The notes: generated by a model not told the origin, from the sequence alone. Numbered from the stretch's first letter, positions 42,730-51,691 are shown. The stretch is 64,000 nt of DNA from Vibrio profundi (GCF_005281835.1 NZ_RZIS01000003.1:248001-312000), one strand, 5' to 3'. Translations and numbers: made by a program.

Positions 42730-42885
42730 ATGAAAAAATATAGCCTACTTGCGTTACTCGTTATGTCTTTGGCATCGGCTTTTCCAGTCACTCAATCTAT
42801 TTCAGAACACGGCGCAGAATCACTATCTGAGCTTCAGTTAAGTGGAAAAGGGTATTTCTGGAGCCGAGGAGGCAAGCCGGCATAA
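42730..42885 (+). CDS. 51-aa secreted small peptide
   Basis: A frame with a good ribosome site (GGAG, 6 bases before the ATG) that starts MKKYSLLALLVMSLASAF, a Sec signal peptide with probable cleavage near residue 18, and a polar mature part (about 33 residues ending FWSRGGKPA). A perfect 28-base terminator follows 59 bases later. It is preceded within 50 bases by the OmpA-like lipoprotein gene and probably shares its mRNA. I know no family; a secreted or periplasmic peptide is inferred. Confidence 0.6.
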   Translation: MKKYSLLALLVMSLASAFPVTQSISEHGAESLSELQLSGKGYFWSRGGKPA

Positions 42886-42944
42886 TCGATGATTAATTGG
42901 CTATCGTTAGTGTTTGTAGGCGATGGCTGCACACTATAGGAATA

Positions 42945-42972
42945 AAAAATCCCTCTAATTAGAGGGATTTTT
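42945..42972. terminator. Perfect palindromic terminator
   Basis: AAAAATCCCTCTAA (42945-42958) is followed at once by its exact complement TTAGAGGGATTTTT (42959-42972). It can act in both directions, ending the OmpA/peptide transcript and the minus-strand glutaredoxin transcript. Confidence 0.9.
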
Positions 42973-43055
42973 ACTAATTTGATATCGTAACCATGTTTAG
43001 CTGGTTGAGCTCGTCTTAGCTATATTACGATTTCCTTCACTTGCGCGGTGAACGT

Positions 43056-43415
43056 TTAAGCGAAGTTTTTTTCTAGGTAAGCAACGATGTCTGAAGATTC
43101 GTACATCCACTCAGTCTTACCGTCTTTCTCGATGCGTAGGCATGGCACTTTTACGCGGCCACCGCCAGCTTCAAGCTCGCTGCGGTGAGTCTGGTTTGTT
43201 TTTGCATCACGCAGCTCAAAGTTCACAGACTGACGCTTCATAGCGCGGCGTACTTTCACGCAAAATGGGCACGCTTCGAATTGGTATAGAGCGTGGCCTT
43301 CAGCAAGTTGGTTTACTTTAGTTTGCTCTTCTTGAGAACGCTTTACTCCGCGAGGAGAAAAAACGAAGTTCAGAAGTAAAATGATACGGCCTAGAAACCA
43401 GCGTACAAATTTCAT
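43056..43415 (-). CDS. Membrane-anchored glutaredoxin-family protein
   Basis: A 119-residue protein with one N-terminal hydrophobic segment (about 5-20, WFLGRIILLLNFVF) and a glutaredoxin domain: YQFEACPFCVKVRRAMKRQ (CPFC redox pair), VKVPCLRI (cis-proline) and MYESSDIVAYLEKNF, the glutathione-contact helix. It is a GST-N/glutaredoxin fold without the GST C-terminal domain. It should reduce protein or glutathione disulfides at the membrane. Stands alone, convergent with the peptide gene. Confidence 0.88.
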   Translation of the reverse strand: MKFVRWFLGRIILLLNFVFSPRGVKRSQEEQTKVNQLAEGHALYQFEACPFCVKVRRAMKRQSVNFELRDAKTNQTHRSELEAGGGRVKVPCLRIEKDGKTEWMYESSDIVAYLEKNFA

Positions 43416-43549
43416 AATTATCTCTACATCTTTAAAATAGGTTTAACAATTCGCGGCATTATATACACAAGTTGCCTAAGATGCTCGTAACACCGCAAAT
43501 TGAATGTAACAGATTTGAAATTTATCCGGTCTATTGCGTAACTTGTTAG

Positions 43550-45139
43550 TTAAAGCCTTTCTACTTTATGTGTTTTTGATACGTTCAGCCCTAATCGTTT
43601 GGCTAAGCGGGTTAAGTTAGCTCGGTCGGTTTTTAGCACTCTTCCTGCCTGAGCCCAATTGTAATCCGCCTGTTCAAGTGCTTCTACGATGATGTTGCGT
43701 TGGAAATCCTCAGTAGCTTCTCGTAAACCGTGGCTTAGGTCGATATTCGGTTGAGCCACTTGGCTAACATCGTTAGTAAGCGTGATGCTCGGTTGATCTT
43801 GTTCTAATGGCCCACAGTCTTCTTTGGTAATCGTCACTAAGTCTTTGTTAGTGCTACGTGCCAAGGCTTTAAGTGCGGAGCGACTGATCACATGCTCCAA
43901 TTCGCGCACATTACCCGGCCAGCCATATCGGTTTAAGAAAGAAAGCACATCAGAGCGGAACTTAACTTGGTTGATCCCGAGCTTTCTACGGGCTTGTTCA
44001 AGGAAGAAACCCGCTAATAAACTGATATCGTCTTCACGATCTTTGAGTGCGGGAACAGCGATAGGGTACACACTCAATCGGTGGTAAAGGTCGGCACGAA
44101 AACGCCCATCTTCTACTTCTTGTTTTAGGTCGCGGTTCGTCGCCGCAAGAACTCGTACATTGATCGTTTGAATATTATCTTGGCCTACAGGCTGAATTTC
44201 GTTGTTTTGCAAAGCGCGCAGTAATTTACTTTGTGCAGCTAATGGAAGTTCACCGATTTCATCGAGAAATAGTGTGCCTTCGTCGGCTAACGCGAATTTA
44301 CCTAGGCGGTTTTTGTCTGCACCAGTAAAAGCGCCGCGCACGTGACCAAATAATTCACTTTCTACTAAGTTTTCAGGAATGGCTGCGCAGTTAACGTAGA
44401 CGAGTGGCTTACGGCGTCGTTGCGATTGGTGGTGTAACGTACGTGCCACGAGCTCTTTACCAACTCCAGTTTCACCGTGAATTAGGATATTGAATTCGGA
44501 AGGCGCAACTACTTCAATATCGCTTTTTAGTGCCAACATGCTAGAGCTTTTGCCAATCAACTCACCGCCTTCACGCTCCCACGCTTCCTCATTTAACTCT
44601 TCAAGTAGGCGCTTGGATTGCTTTGCTTGGTGCTCAAGTTGAGAAAAGGTCAGCGCCATTTGCATGTTTGAAGCCGCGATCGCGGACAAAACTTCTAAGC
44701 TTCGTGCAGGGATTTGTGTGAAAACATCTGGAGTCAAACTATCGAGTGTAAGTACTCCAAGCAGTTTGTCGCCGAAGTAAAGCGGTAGCCCCATACAAGC
44801 ATGCATTGGGAGGTCGCCATCATGGTCGATCAGTAAGCCATCAAAAGGGTCGGGTAGTGAACTGTCAGAGTCGAATCGAACTGGCGTGCGAGACTCACAG
44901 ATTTCAGCAAAGCGAGGATGGTCAGCAATTACAAACCGGCGACCAAAGGTGTCGCGGCTTAGGCCTTGCATAGCGATGGGTACCAATGTGTCACCTTGTA
45001 AGCTCAAAAGAGCCACGCAATCGCACGTTATGGTTTTACGGATAGCATCGATAAGGCGATTGAAGCGGTCTTGGTCATTTAAGCCACTGGCTAATCCTAT
45101 GGTCATTTCCATTAAAGTGGATGCTGAAATGTCTTGCAT
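43550..45139 (-). CDS. norR: NorR nitric-oxide-responsive sigma-54 activator
   Basis: A 529-residue activator. GAF domain (about 20-165, the NO-sensing module), AAA+ domain (about 190-420) with [17 protein letters not shown] and [15 protein letters not shown], and a C-terminal Fis-type helix-turn-helix ([24 protein letters not shown]). E. coli NorR holds non-haem iron in the GAF domain and, on binding NO, activates sigma-54 promoters. AAAGGG precedes the ATG. It diverges from hmp, with three candidate NorR sites and a sigma-54 promoter between them, so hmp is its likely target. Confidence 0.93.
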   Translation of the reverse strand: MQDISASTLMEMTIGLASGLNDQDRFNRLIDAIRKTITCDCVALLSLQGDTLVPIAMQGLSRDTFGRRFVIADHPRFAEICESRTPVRFDSDSSLPDPFDGLLIDHDGDLPMHACMGLPLYFGDKLLGVLTLDSLTPDVFTQIPARSLEVLSAIAASNMQMALTFSQLEHQAKQSKRLLEELNEEAWEREGGELIGKSSSMLALKSDIEVVAPSEFNILIHGETGVGKELVARTLHHQSQRRRKPLVYVNCAAIPENLVESELFGHVRGAFTGADKNRLGKFALADEGTLFLDEIGELPLAAQSKLLRALQNNEIQPVGQDNIQTINVRVLAATNRDLKQEVEDGRFRADLYHRLSVYPIAVPALKDREDDISLLAGFFLEQARRKLGINQVKFRSDVLSFLNRYGWPGNVRELEHVISRSALKALARSTNKDLVTITKEDCGPLEQDQPSITLTNDVSQVAQPNIDLSHGLREATEDFQRNIIVEALEQADYNWAQAGRVLKTDRANLTRLAKRLGLNVSKTHKVERL

Positions 45140-45154
45140 GCGAAACCCTTTCTC

Positions 45155-45206
45155 GTTTTTCTTACATGGTAGTGTCTTTATGACTTTAAATAAAGGTCGA
45201 AAAGAC
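45155..45206. promoter_or_regulatory. Three candidate NorR-binding sites (GT-N7-AC)
   Basis: GTTTTTCTTAC (45155-45165), GTCTTTATGAC (45174-45184) and GTCGAAAAGAC (45196-45206) all fit GT-N7-AC, spaced 19 and 22 bases start to start (two turns for the latter). The second and third are stronger dyads (GTC/GAC). They lie between norR and the sigma-54 promoter, like the three sites upstream of E. coli norVW. Confidence 0.7.
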
Positions 45207-45210
45207 TTGT

Positions 45211-45224
45211 TTGATCTAAATCAA
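45211..45224. promoter_or_regulatory. FNR-type box
   Basis: TTGATCTAAATCAA is an exact match to the FNR consensus TTGAT-N4-ATCAA. It lies between the NorR sites and the sigma-54 promoter, so oxygen may modulate the response to nitric oxide. Confidence 0.7.
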
Positions 45225-45260
45225 TTTATAGTGAATCTAGGAATGACGGGCTTTTTAAAG

Positions 45261-45277
45261 TTGGCATCGTTCGTGCA
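45261..45277 (+). promoter_or_regulatory. Sigma-54 promoter upstream of hmp
   Basis: TTGGCATCGTTCGTGCA has GG and GC exactly 10 bases apart, the invariant -24/-12 elements, and matches TGGCA and GCA of the consensus. It points at hmp, 205 bases before its start codon, which would give a 5' leader of about 190 bases. Confidence 0.75.
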
Positions 45278-45430
45278 ATGTAGGTAATTGAATCAAAAGT
45301 AAACTTTGCTCATATATTAAGTTTGTCTATTGGTTTTATAACGAAAGGTTTTCATGCTCAATAATTGAATGGTCAAAGAATCATCGTTAGTGAAAATCTC
45401 GGCCAATTATCATAAGAGAATAAACATAAG

Positions 45431-45441
45431 GTCAAATTGAC
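45431..45441. promoter_or_regulatory. Additional GTC-N5-GAC dyad near the hmp start
   Basis: GTCAAATTGAC is a near-perfect 11-bp palindrome that also fits GT-N7-AC, centred about 46 bases before the hmp ATG. It could be a further NorR site or a different regulator's site within the leader. Confidence 0.45.
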
Positions 45442-45481
45442 ATCAAAAGTCAAATTAAGCCACTAGTGTTTGGAGTTATAC

Positions 45482-46675
45482 ATGCTTAACAATCAACATA
45501 TCGACATCATCAAATCGACAATTCCACTACTTGAAAGTGCAGGCCCAGCGCTAACGGTTCACTTTTATCAGAGAATGTTTCAACATAACCCAGAGTTGAA
45601 AGATATCTTCAACATGACTCACCAAAAAACGGGTCGTCAAAGTGTCGCGTTGTTTGAAGCGATTGCCGCTTACGCGAAAAACATTGAAAACCTATCGGCG
45701 TTGACCGCTGCGGTTGAACGCATTGCCCATAAACATACCAGCTTTAATATCCAGCCTGAGCATTATCAAATCGTTGGTCATCACTTGATCGAAACGCTAC
45801 GCGAGCTTGCTCCAGATGCGTTTACACAAGAAGTGGAAGAAGCGTGGACAGCGGCATATCTATTCTTAGCCAAAGTATTTATTGATCGTGAAGCGGAATT
45901 ATACCTGCAACGCAAGCAAGCGATTGGCGGCTGGCAAGATGCTCGTACCTTCAAGTTAGTCGAAAAAACGAAAGAATCTGAGTTAGTGACGAGTTTTGTT
46001 TTCGAACCTGCGGATGGCGAAGCGGTATTGGATTATATTCCAGGCCAATACATTGGTATTGAAGTGACACCTCACGGTAGTAACTACAAAGAGATCCGTC
46101 AGTACTCGTTGTCTCAAGCGCCAAATGGTCGTAATTACCGTATTTCAGTGAAGCGTGAAGGTGTGAATACGGACCACCACGGCTTGGTGTCTAACTTCCT
46201 ACATGATCATGTAAAAGTAGGGGCTGAAGTTGCACTTTATGCGCCTGCTGGAGACTTCTTCTATAAAGAGCGTAATAAGCCAGTAACGTTGATTTCTGCT
46301 GGTGTTGGTGTAACGCCAATGCAGTCGATGCTTGAGTTCTTGAATCAGCAAGGAAAATCAGAGCAAGTGTCTTACTTGCATGCGTGTGAGAATGAGCAAC
46401 AACACTCTTTCTCTGAGACAGTGAATAGTATTTCCGAGGCGAATGGCTGGTTTGTAAAAACATGGTACAACGCACCAACCGAAGAGCAAGGCAGTGAATC
46501 TAAGGGGCTGATGAACTTAAGTGCGATTTCTGAGCATCATGATCTCGAAGAAAGTGACTTTTATATCTGTGGCCCAGTAGGCTTTATGAAGCACGTTGTC
46601 GATCAACTGGATGAAATGAAGGTTTCAAGAGATCGTGTTCATTACGAGGTATTTGGCCCTCACTCATCATTGTAA
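45482..46675 (+). CDS. hmp: Flavohemoglobin nitric-oxide dioxygenase
   Basis: A 397-residue flavohaemoglobin from the ATG at 45482 (GGAG 7 bases upstream). The globin domain (about 1-135) has the proximal His in AHKHTSF and NDIFN-like KDIFNMTHQK; the reductase domain has the FAD motif IRQYSLSQAP and the NAD motif SAGVGVTPMQSML with the late FYICGPVGFM. Hmp oxidises NO to nitrate using O2 and NADH in the cytoplasm, the main aerobic NO defence. It diverges from norR, whose product probably activates it through the sigma-54 promoter 205 bases upstream. Confidence 0.97.
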   Translation: MLNNQHIDIIKSTIPLLESAGPALTVHFYQRMFQHNPELKDIFNMTHQKTGRQSVALFEAIAAYAKNIENLSALTAAVERIAHKHTSFNIQPEHYQIVGHHLIETLRELAPDAFTQEVEEAWTAAYLFLAKVFIDREAELYLQRKQAIGGWQDARTFKLVEKTKESELVTSFVFEPADGEAVLDYIPGQYIGIEVTPHGSNYKEIRQYSLSQAPNGRNYRISVKREGVNTDHHGLVSNFLHDHVKVGAEVALYAPAGDFFYKERNKPVTLISAGVGVTPMQSMLEFLNQQGKSEQVSYLHACENEQQHSFSETVNSISEANGWFVKTWYNAPTEEQGSESKGLMNLSAISEHHDLEESDFYICGPVGFMKHVVDQLDEMKVSRDRVHYEVFGPHSSL

Positions 46676-46695
46676 TCTAGGCCCTTTAATTGACT

Positions 46696-46724
46696 AAGGC
46701 TTTGCTTCGGCAAGGCCTTTTTTG
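46696..46724 (+). terminator. Intrinsic terminator of hmp with a UUCG loop
   Basis: AAGGCTTTGC (46696-46705), TTCG (46706-46709) and GCAAGGCCTT (46710-46719) form a 10-bp stem with one G-T pair and a stable tetraloop, followed by TTTTG. Confidence 0.92.
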
Positions 46725-46833
46725 TAATTTGTGTTATATGGTATGTTATTCAATATGAGTTCAGAATATACTGCTCACGCTCGAATTACCGACTATGATT
46801 AATTGGATTCCTACTTTGAATAAAGACAGCGCA

Positions 46834-48216
46834 ATGAAATGGCACCATTCGATAGAAAAGCGTCTTATTATTATCTTTTTAATGGCGATGACACTGACTT
46901 TTGGTGTAATGACAACCGTTTCTGTGATTGTTGGGAGCGAAGAACGTAAGTACAACGAAACGGTACAAGTTGAAAAGTATCTGCAAATCGCCTTGAACTT
47001 ACTCAAATCGAAAATTGATGACGTTGCCGTTCTAGCAACAGATTATGGCGAGTGGGATGATACTTATCATTACATGAATGCCCCGACCAGAGAATTTGAA
47101 CAATCTTCGATGGATATGGATTCACTTGAATCTGTCGGGTTAAGTGGGGTTATTCTGCATCAATTAGATGGCGAAGCGGCCTATAAGTTAAGTGTTTACG
47201 ACTACTCAACGGATTCCGCGTTATGGTCTCTATTCAAAAACATGAATGCTTATCAAGCCAGTGAAACCTATCGCGGTGCAATCTTTTTACAAGGCCGGAT
47301 ATTGGTCTACGTTTCTCATCCGATTACTGATAATTCCGGTGAAGCGCCAACTAACGGTCGTATTACCTTGGTGCGAGAGCTAAACCAGCGCATACAGGAA
47401 TCGATTAGTAAAGACTTGGGTGAATCGATGAATATCGTCAATATGGCTCAGCCAGATGCGGTCGAATTAATTCGCTTTACCGGTAAGTGGCGAGTCGATA
47501 AGTCAGAAATTGTCTATTCAGGTAATACCTTAACGGGCGTTTATCGGCTGTTTTTATCAGATGAACTGCCACTCCCTTTGTTGATTGAGCTTGAAGTTGA
47601 GCGCACTGAAAATCACTATCACAGTGTGTGGCGTTGGCTCATTCCTGAAGTCATTATGCTGGTATTGCTTACTGTCGGATTGGTGTTCATTCTGAGGGCA
47701 ACCGTGACTAAGCCGATCAAACATCTGATTGAGTGGCTAAATCAGGTGGATGGTTCTCAGCTAGCCGAAGATCTTAAGCCGTTTCCTCATGCTCAGCACG
47801 GCGAAATTGGTATTCTCAGCAATAAATTCAGCGATATATACAACAACCTTTATCAGCAGCATCAGTTTAGCCAACTATTACTCTATTCAATCAGTGATTT
47901 TATTTTTACCGTCGATAGCCAAGGCAGAGTGGACTATTGCAACCCTGCAGCCGCCGAGTGGCTTAAAATCGACTCCCGACAGGTTTACAACCAAGATTTT
48001 GAGTTACTTTTAGTGAGTGTCGATGAGAACGCACCGAGTGTGTCTAACTGGCTGTACCGTGCTTTGGAGACTTCGAGTGAATACAGCGGTCAAGTATTAA
48101 TAAGAAAGCTGAGTGAGCCAGACAAAACATATTTAGTAGAGGTTCAGGTGAGCCCGATTTTGAATAATGATAGCGACCATAAAGGCGCAATGATCATTCT
48201 TCGTCCTAAAGATTGA
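46834..48216 (+). CDS. CHASE4-HAMP-PAS sensory protein without an output domain
   Basis: About 460 residues from the ATG at 46834 (an ATG at 46795 gives 473 residues; neither has a strong ribosome site). Membrane helix (about 13-35), periplasmic CHASE4-like domain (about 40-280, with ATDYGEWDDTYHYM), second helix (about 287-308), HAMP linker (VTKPIKHLIEWLN) and a PAS domain (about 360-455). It stops right after the PAS domain (IILRPKD), where relatives carry GGDEF, EAL or kinase domains. It may act through another protein or be truncated. A terminator follows immediately. Confidence 0.85.
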   Translation: MKWHHSIEKRLIIIFLMAMTLTFGVMTTVSVIVGSEERKYNETVQVEKYLQIALNLLKSKIDDVAVLATDYGEWDDTYHYMNAPTREFEQSSMDMDSLESVGLSGVILHQLDGEAAYKLSVYDYSTDSALWSLFKNMNAYQASETYRGAIFLQGRILVYVSHPITDNSGEAPTNGRITLVRELNQRIQESISKDLGESMNIVNMAQPDAVELIRFTGKWRVDKSEIVYSGNTLTGVYRLFLSDELPLPLLIELEVERTENHYHSVWRWLIPEVIMLVLLTVGLVFILRATVTKPIKHLIEWLNQVDGSQLAEDLKPFPHAQHGEIGILSNKFSDIYNNLYQQHQFSQLLLYSISDFIFTVDSQGRVDYCNPAAAEWLKIDSRQVYNQDFELLLVSVDENAPSVSNWLYRALETSSEYSGQVLIRKLSEPDKTYLVEVQVSPILNNDSDHKGAMIILRPKD

Positions 48217-48229
48217 TTCCACTACTGAT

Positions 48230-48262
48230 AAAAAAGCCCCATCAAGTTGATGGGGCTTTTTT
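48230..48262. terminator. Bidirectional intrinsic terminator
   Basis: AAAAAAGCCCCATCAA and TTGATGGGGCTTTTTT are near-adjacent complements (48230-48262) between the CHASE4 gene and the convergent TDT transporter. Confidence 0.93.
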
Positions 48263-48295
48263 ATAGCAATTTAGTTAGGTGACTACGTGCCAACT

Positions 48296-49273
48296 TTAGC
48301 GCCTGACACGGCTAACGATCTTTGCAGGAGTAAAGAATTCCGGCCAGTACATTTTAATGTAACCCCCTGACACCCAAATGACCAAAATAGTCGCGATGGT
48401 TAATTCAAAGAAGCCAAAGTTATGCAGCCAAAACCATTGAGGGTGCTCAGCTTCGAAAAAGTCGGTTAAGCGATGCATCGCAATTGCGCTGATGACGGAA
48501 GGGAAGGTAACCGCTGCAATTGAAGGTTGAAACTTGAGGCGCATTAAACGTATGTAACACAAGTAGATCATGAGCGTCATAGTGATAGCAATGCCTGCCA
48601 ATGCACCTGTGAGTATTGGATCCGGCTCTTTAAAGTTAACGAGGTATGCGGCTAAAGAAAGGTTTACTGGCGCAGCCATGATTGCAAGCGTTGGTCGAGC
48701 TCTACGTGGAAGGTTGCCTTCAAAGACTAAACGGTAAAGCACCAGCGGTAACATAAAGAAGTAAATACCGATACAGATGGATGCGAGAGTCTCTGAAAAC
48801 ACGGTCAGCCCAAACTGAGAACCAGCTAGCGAGCTGCTGATTAAGCCAACCGGATATAAGAACCAGCTCGGCACAATATTCGACATTTTGAAATTCATGA
48901 TCTGGAAGCTAAAAAATAGCACCATCATCGTAAAATGTAAGAGAAGCGCGGCAAACCATATCGGATAAGCAAATGTTGGAGAAATGGCAGCCAGATAATC
49001 GGATAGTACCAATAGCGCCATGCTCATCGGCGCCATTAAACTACCACTGAGTGGATGGCGAATATCATTAATGAAAGTGCGATAGCTCGTAAAATACTTG
49101 AGTAGAACGGGCAATAGTAAGATCGCGCCAATGGCGGCTAGAAATGGACGAACAGAATCACCTAATCCGGGAATATACAGTGCCCAAGCATGGCCAAGAC
49201 CAATGACACCTAATGCTAACGAAGCCTGAGAAGGCGGAACGTTTTGCACCCTGATGAGACGTTTCCAGTTCAA
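48296..49273 (-). CDS. TDT-family (TehA/SLAC1-like) transporter
   Basis: A 325-residue inner-membrane protein with ten hydrophobic helices and the general pattern of the tellurite-resistance/dicarboxylate transporter family: VPPSQASLALGVIGLGHAW at the N-terminus and conserved Phe residues in the later helices. Members are homotrimeric anion channels, tellurite-resistance proteins or exporters. Starts with TTG preceded by GGAG at 8 bases. A specific substrate (tellurite, sulfite or a dicarboxylate) cannot be chosen. Confidence 0.85.
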   Translation of the reverse strand: MNWKRLIRVQNVPPSQASLALGVIGLGHAWALYIPGLGDSVRPFLAAIGAILLLPVLLKYFTSYRTFINDIRHPLSGSLMAPMSMALLVLSDYLAAISPTFAYPIWFAALLLHFTMMVLFFSFQIMNFKMSNIVPSWFLYPVGLISSSLAGSQFGLTVFSETLASICIGIYFFMLPLVLYRLVFEGNLPRRARPTLAIMAAPVNLSLAAYLVNFKEPDPILTGALAGIAITMTLMIYLCYIRLMRLKFQPSIAAVTFPSVISAIAMHRLTDFFEAEHPQWFWLHNFGFFELTIATILVIWVSGGYIKMYWPEFFTPAKIVSRVRR

Positions 49274-49933
49274 AAAATTACTCCATTTAGATTGAAAGCT
49301 CTAACTGATACCTGTCTGAGCTGATTTCGCTACGGATGCTACAAATACTCGTATGTGAAGTAAAGGTAAGATTCGGGTTACAGGCCAACAGACAAGAAAA
49401 CTGTGATGCGGATTTCCACGTGCTTCAAGGAAGCTTGGAATGGATTGTACACATGTGCGATTTTTAACCAAAGTGACAATTTCGCAACTTAGATTTTCAA
49501 AATTGAAACACATGAACTGCCCAAAGAATAAACTATGGAATATAGGTCACAATTTCGACTCTTCTATAAGGGCCAGCTTGTTTTTTCACAGATTTGAACC
49601 ATAGTTAAATTGTAAAGCAACATAACGAGCCGCAAGGAGAATGAGGTTTTACACACAATTTGGATGGATTCAAAATACCAGTTCTAGTTCCTCGTAAATT
49701 GTTCAGGTCGCACCAATAGACTTCCTGATTCGCGAACTCACGATTGAGTAACGAGGGTGAGGCGTACTTTTATCGGTACGCCTTTTGTCTTTCTGCTTTC
49801 TAACTTTTGTCGATAAAATATTCGATTGTCACTTTCCTCTGTAAACTTTCCTATTTTCATTTACTTGCTGTACGCAGAGCTCTGGCGAAAGCCCAGATAT
49901 TATGTATATACTCGTTAAAAAAGGAGTGCATCT
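49274..49933. other. 660-base gap containing an orphan plus-strand transcript candidate
   Basis: No acceptable protein gene. A plus-oriented terminator at 49760-49790 has no plus-strand gene before it: the nearest upstream plus gene ends at 48216 with its own terminator. The 200-450 bases before it may encode a small RNA. The 49791-49933 part probably holds the promoter of the CobW-family gene. Confidence 0.5.
49760..49790 (+). terminator. Orphan plus-strand intrinsic terminator
   Basis: AGGCGTAC (49760-49767), loop TTTTATCG and GTACGCCT (49776-49783) followed by TTTGTCTTTCT. The minus strand lacks a T tract, so it acts on the plus strand only. Confidence 0.85.
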
Positions 49934-50923
49934 ATGATCCAAAAAGTCCCAACAAATATCATCACAGGTTTTCTTGGAGTCGGTAAAACGACCTCGATAT
50001 TAAATTTACTGAAAAACAAGCCACAGGAAGAGAACTGGGCGGTATTAGTGAATGAGTTTGGTGAGATTGGCATTGATGGTGCATTGATGACAGATCAAGG
50101 GGCGATGATCAAAGAAGTGCCGGGCGGCTGTATGTGCTGCACCGCAGGCGTTCCTATGTCAGTGGGTATAAACGCGTTGCTTAGACAAAAGCCAGATCGT
50201 TTGCTGATCGAGCCGACTGGGCTAGGGCATCCAAAACAAGTAATTGCGACACTGACTTCTGAGCAATATAAGCCGTATGTCGATTTGAAAGCGACGTTAG
50301 GGTTAGTTGACCCGCGTAATCTGAGTGATGAAAAATACACATCAAACCAAAACTTTAACGATCAGTTAGACAGTGCAGATGTTGTTATCGGTACTAAGGT
50401 TGACCTGGTGCACTCTGAAGACATCGATGTATTTAATGATTGGGTCACTAATCAGTCGCCGCCGAAAGTGTTTAGTAAGTTGGTGCACCACGGGGATATT
50501 CCTTTAGAAGTGCTAGATATTGAACGTGTCTATGGCGGAGCGTCTTTTGGAATTGAAGCTCACCATCACGAACATGCGGAACAAGAACCACAATTTGAGC
50601 TACCGCCAGGCGAAGCCTTTATCCGCAAAGAAAACAAAGGGCAGGGCTACTTTAGCTGTGGCTGGCTGTTTGGCGCGGAGTACAAGTTCGATTTCGACGA
50701 GCTGTTTTCGATGTTATCCGCTTTAACGGCAGAGCGCGTAAAAGCGGTAGTGAACACCACGCAAGGTTGTTACGCCTTCAATGTGGCGAATCAAGTTGTC
50801 TCTGTGAATGAAATTGGCTTGGAAGGCTTTGAATCGCGTTTAGAAGTGATAGATTCGGAGTTAATGCCGTGGAGTGATCTCGAAACGATATTACTTAAGC
50901 TATGTGGTATAGAACAGACATAG
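49934..50923 (+). CDS. CobW/G3E-family GTPase (YeiR-like metallochaperone)
   Basis: A 329-residue GTPase: Walker A TGFLGVGKTT, the metal-binding GGCMCC motif (CXCC type) at residues 66-71, LIEPTGLGHPK, and GTKVDLV as the base-recognition NKxD variant. A His-rich stretch (EAHHHEHAE, about residue 210) may hold zinc. The C-terminal CobW domain follows. E. coli YeiR has the same length and GTPase activity stimulated by zinc. AAGGAG precedes the ATG. A metal chaperone or sensing role, probably zinc, is inferred. Confidence 0.9.
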   Translation: MIQKVPTNIITGFLGVGKTTSILNLLKNKPQEENWAVLVNEFGEIGIDGALMTDQGAMIKEVPGGCMCCTAGVPMSVGINALLRQKPDRLLIEPTGLGHPKQVIATLTSEQYKPYVDLKATLGLVDPRNLSDEKYTSNQNFNDQLDSADVVIGTKVDLVHSEDIDVFNDWVTNQSPPKVFSKLVHHGDIPLEVLDIERVYGGASFGIEAHHHEHAEQEPQFELPPGEAFIRKENKGQGYFSCGWLFGAEYKFDFDELFSMLSALTAERVKAVVNTTQGCYAFNVANQVVSVNEIGLEGFESRLEVIDSELMPWSDLETILLKLCGIEQT

Positions 50924-51283
50924 ATAGACACATTCAGTATGTCTTCTAGGTAGTATTTACTTTCATTCGAATAAGCGATGGGGTATGTATCATCGCTTTT
51001 TGGGTTATTTATCAATTCAATCCCAAACTCTTAGACTTATCTGCAATAAAGTTATTTCAACTAAGATATGGTGCTCATTTGGTATAGGAAATATAAATTT
51101 TACTGGCATATAAAAATATTTAGACCTTAAGTAAATTTCTTTATTTCAATTGGTTACGCATCAATAATGTAAAATACTCTTATTTGTCCTATTCATCGCT
51201 AGACAGCTTTTTACTCGTTCTTGATACTGCCCCGACATTATTGGAGGCGGTTCGATCAGAAGTTCTGCCCTATTTCTACAGAG
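50924..51283. other. Intergenic region with terminator of the CobW-family gene
   Basis: AAGCGATG (50974-50981) and CATCGCTT (50992-50999) with TTTTTGGG ends the CobW-type transcript. The remaining 280 bases are AT-rich without a recognisable gene. Confidence 0.6.
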
Positions 51284-51691
51284 ATGAATTCACTAAGCAT
51301 GTTAAAACAATCACTATTAGCCTCAATAACAATAGTTTTTCTTTCGGGTTGCTCGTTGGGCATTAATCATATCGGTGAGCCAAAGCAATATAACCCGAAA
51401 GGAGTTATGGTTGATGAATATTCTATTGATGATTACGGCATAGGTGTTCACGTACGAGCTGAATATTCAGAGTTTCAAGTTTGGAGAAGTTCGGCTAGTG
51501 GGTTCAGGGGGTGCACAAACATTCTCAATACTATTGCTCAAAAGCATGCTATTGAAAAAGGACAACGTGTCACGCGCATAAATTGGCAAGATATGAAATT
51601 GAATGGCTACTTAGACCATGGGAGAGATATGCTCACGGGTGTAATGAATGTTAACTGTGAGTATTACTTTGATTACGTTGTTAAGAGCTAA
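51284..51691 (+). CDS. Lipoprotein of unknown function
   Basis: A 135-residue protein from the ATG at 51284, or 130 residues from the ATG at 51299; both leave the same lipobox (IVFLSGC). The signal is basic then hydrophobic, so it is lipidated at the outer or inner membrane. The mature part contains DEYSIDDYGIGVHVRAEY and GCTNILNTIAQKHAIEKGQRV, with several aromatic residues and Cys in ECEYYF-like NVNCEYYFDYV. I do not recognise the family. The longer frame from 51221 is unlikely. Confidence 0.65.
   Translation: MNSLSMLKQSLLASITIVFLSGCSLGINHIGEPKQYNPKGVMVDEYSIDDYGIGVHVRAEYSEFQVWRSSASGFRGCTNILNTIAQKHAIEKGQRVTRINWQDMKLNGYLDHGRDMLTGVMNVNCEYYFDYVVKS

Noticed and set aside
49301..49513. 70-codon minus-strand frame in the gap after the TDT transporter
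   Set aside because: No signal, membrane pattern or ribosome site; the gap is better explained as a non-coding transcript or promoter DNA.
49641..49697. 18-codon plus-strand mini-ORF with AGGAG in front
   Set aside because: The AGGAG is only one base from the ATG, too close for efficient initiation.
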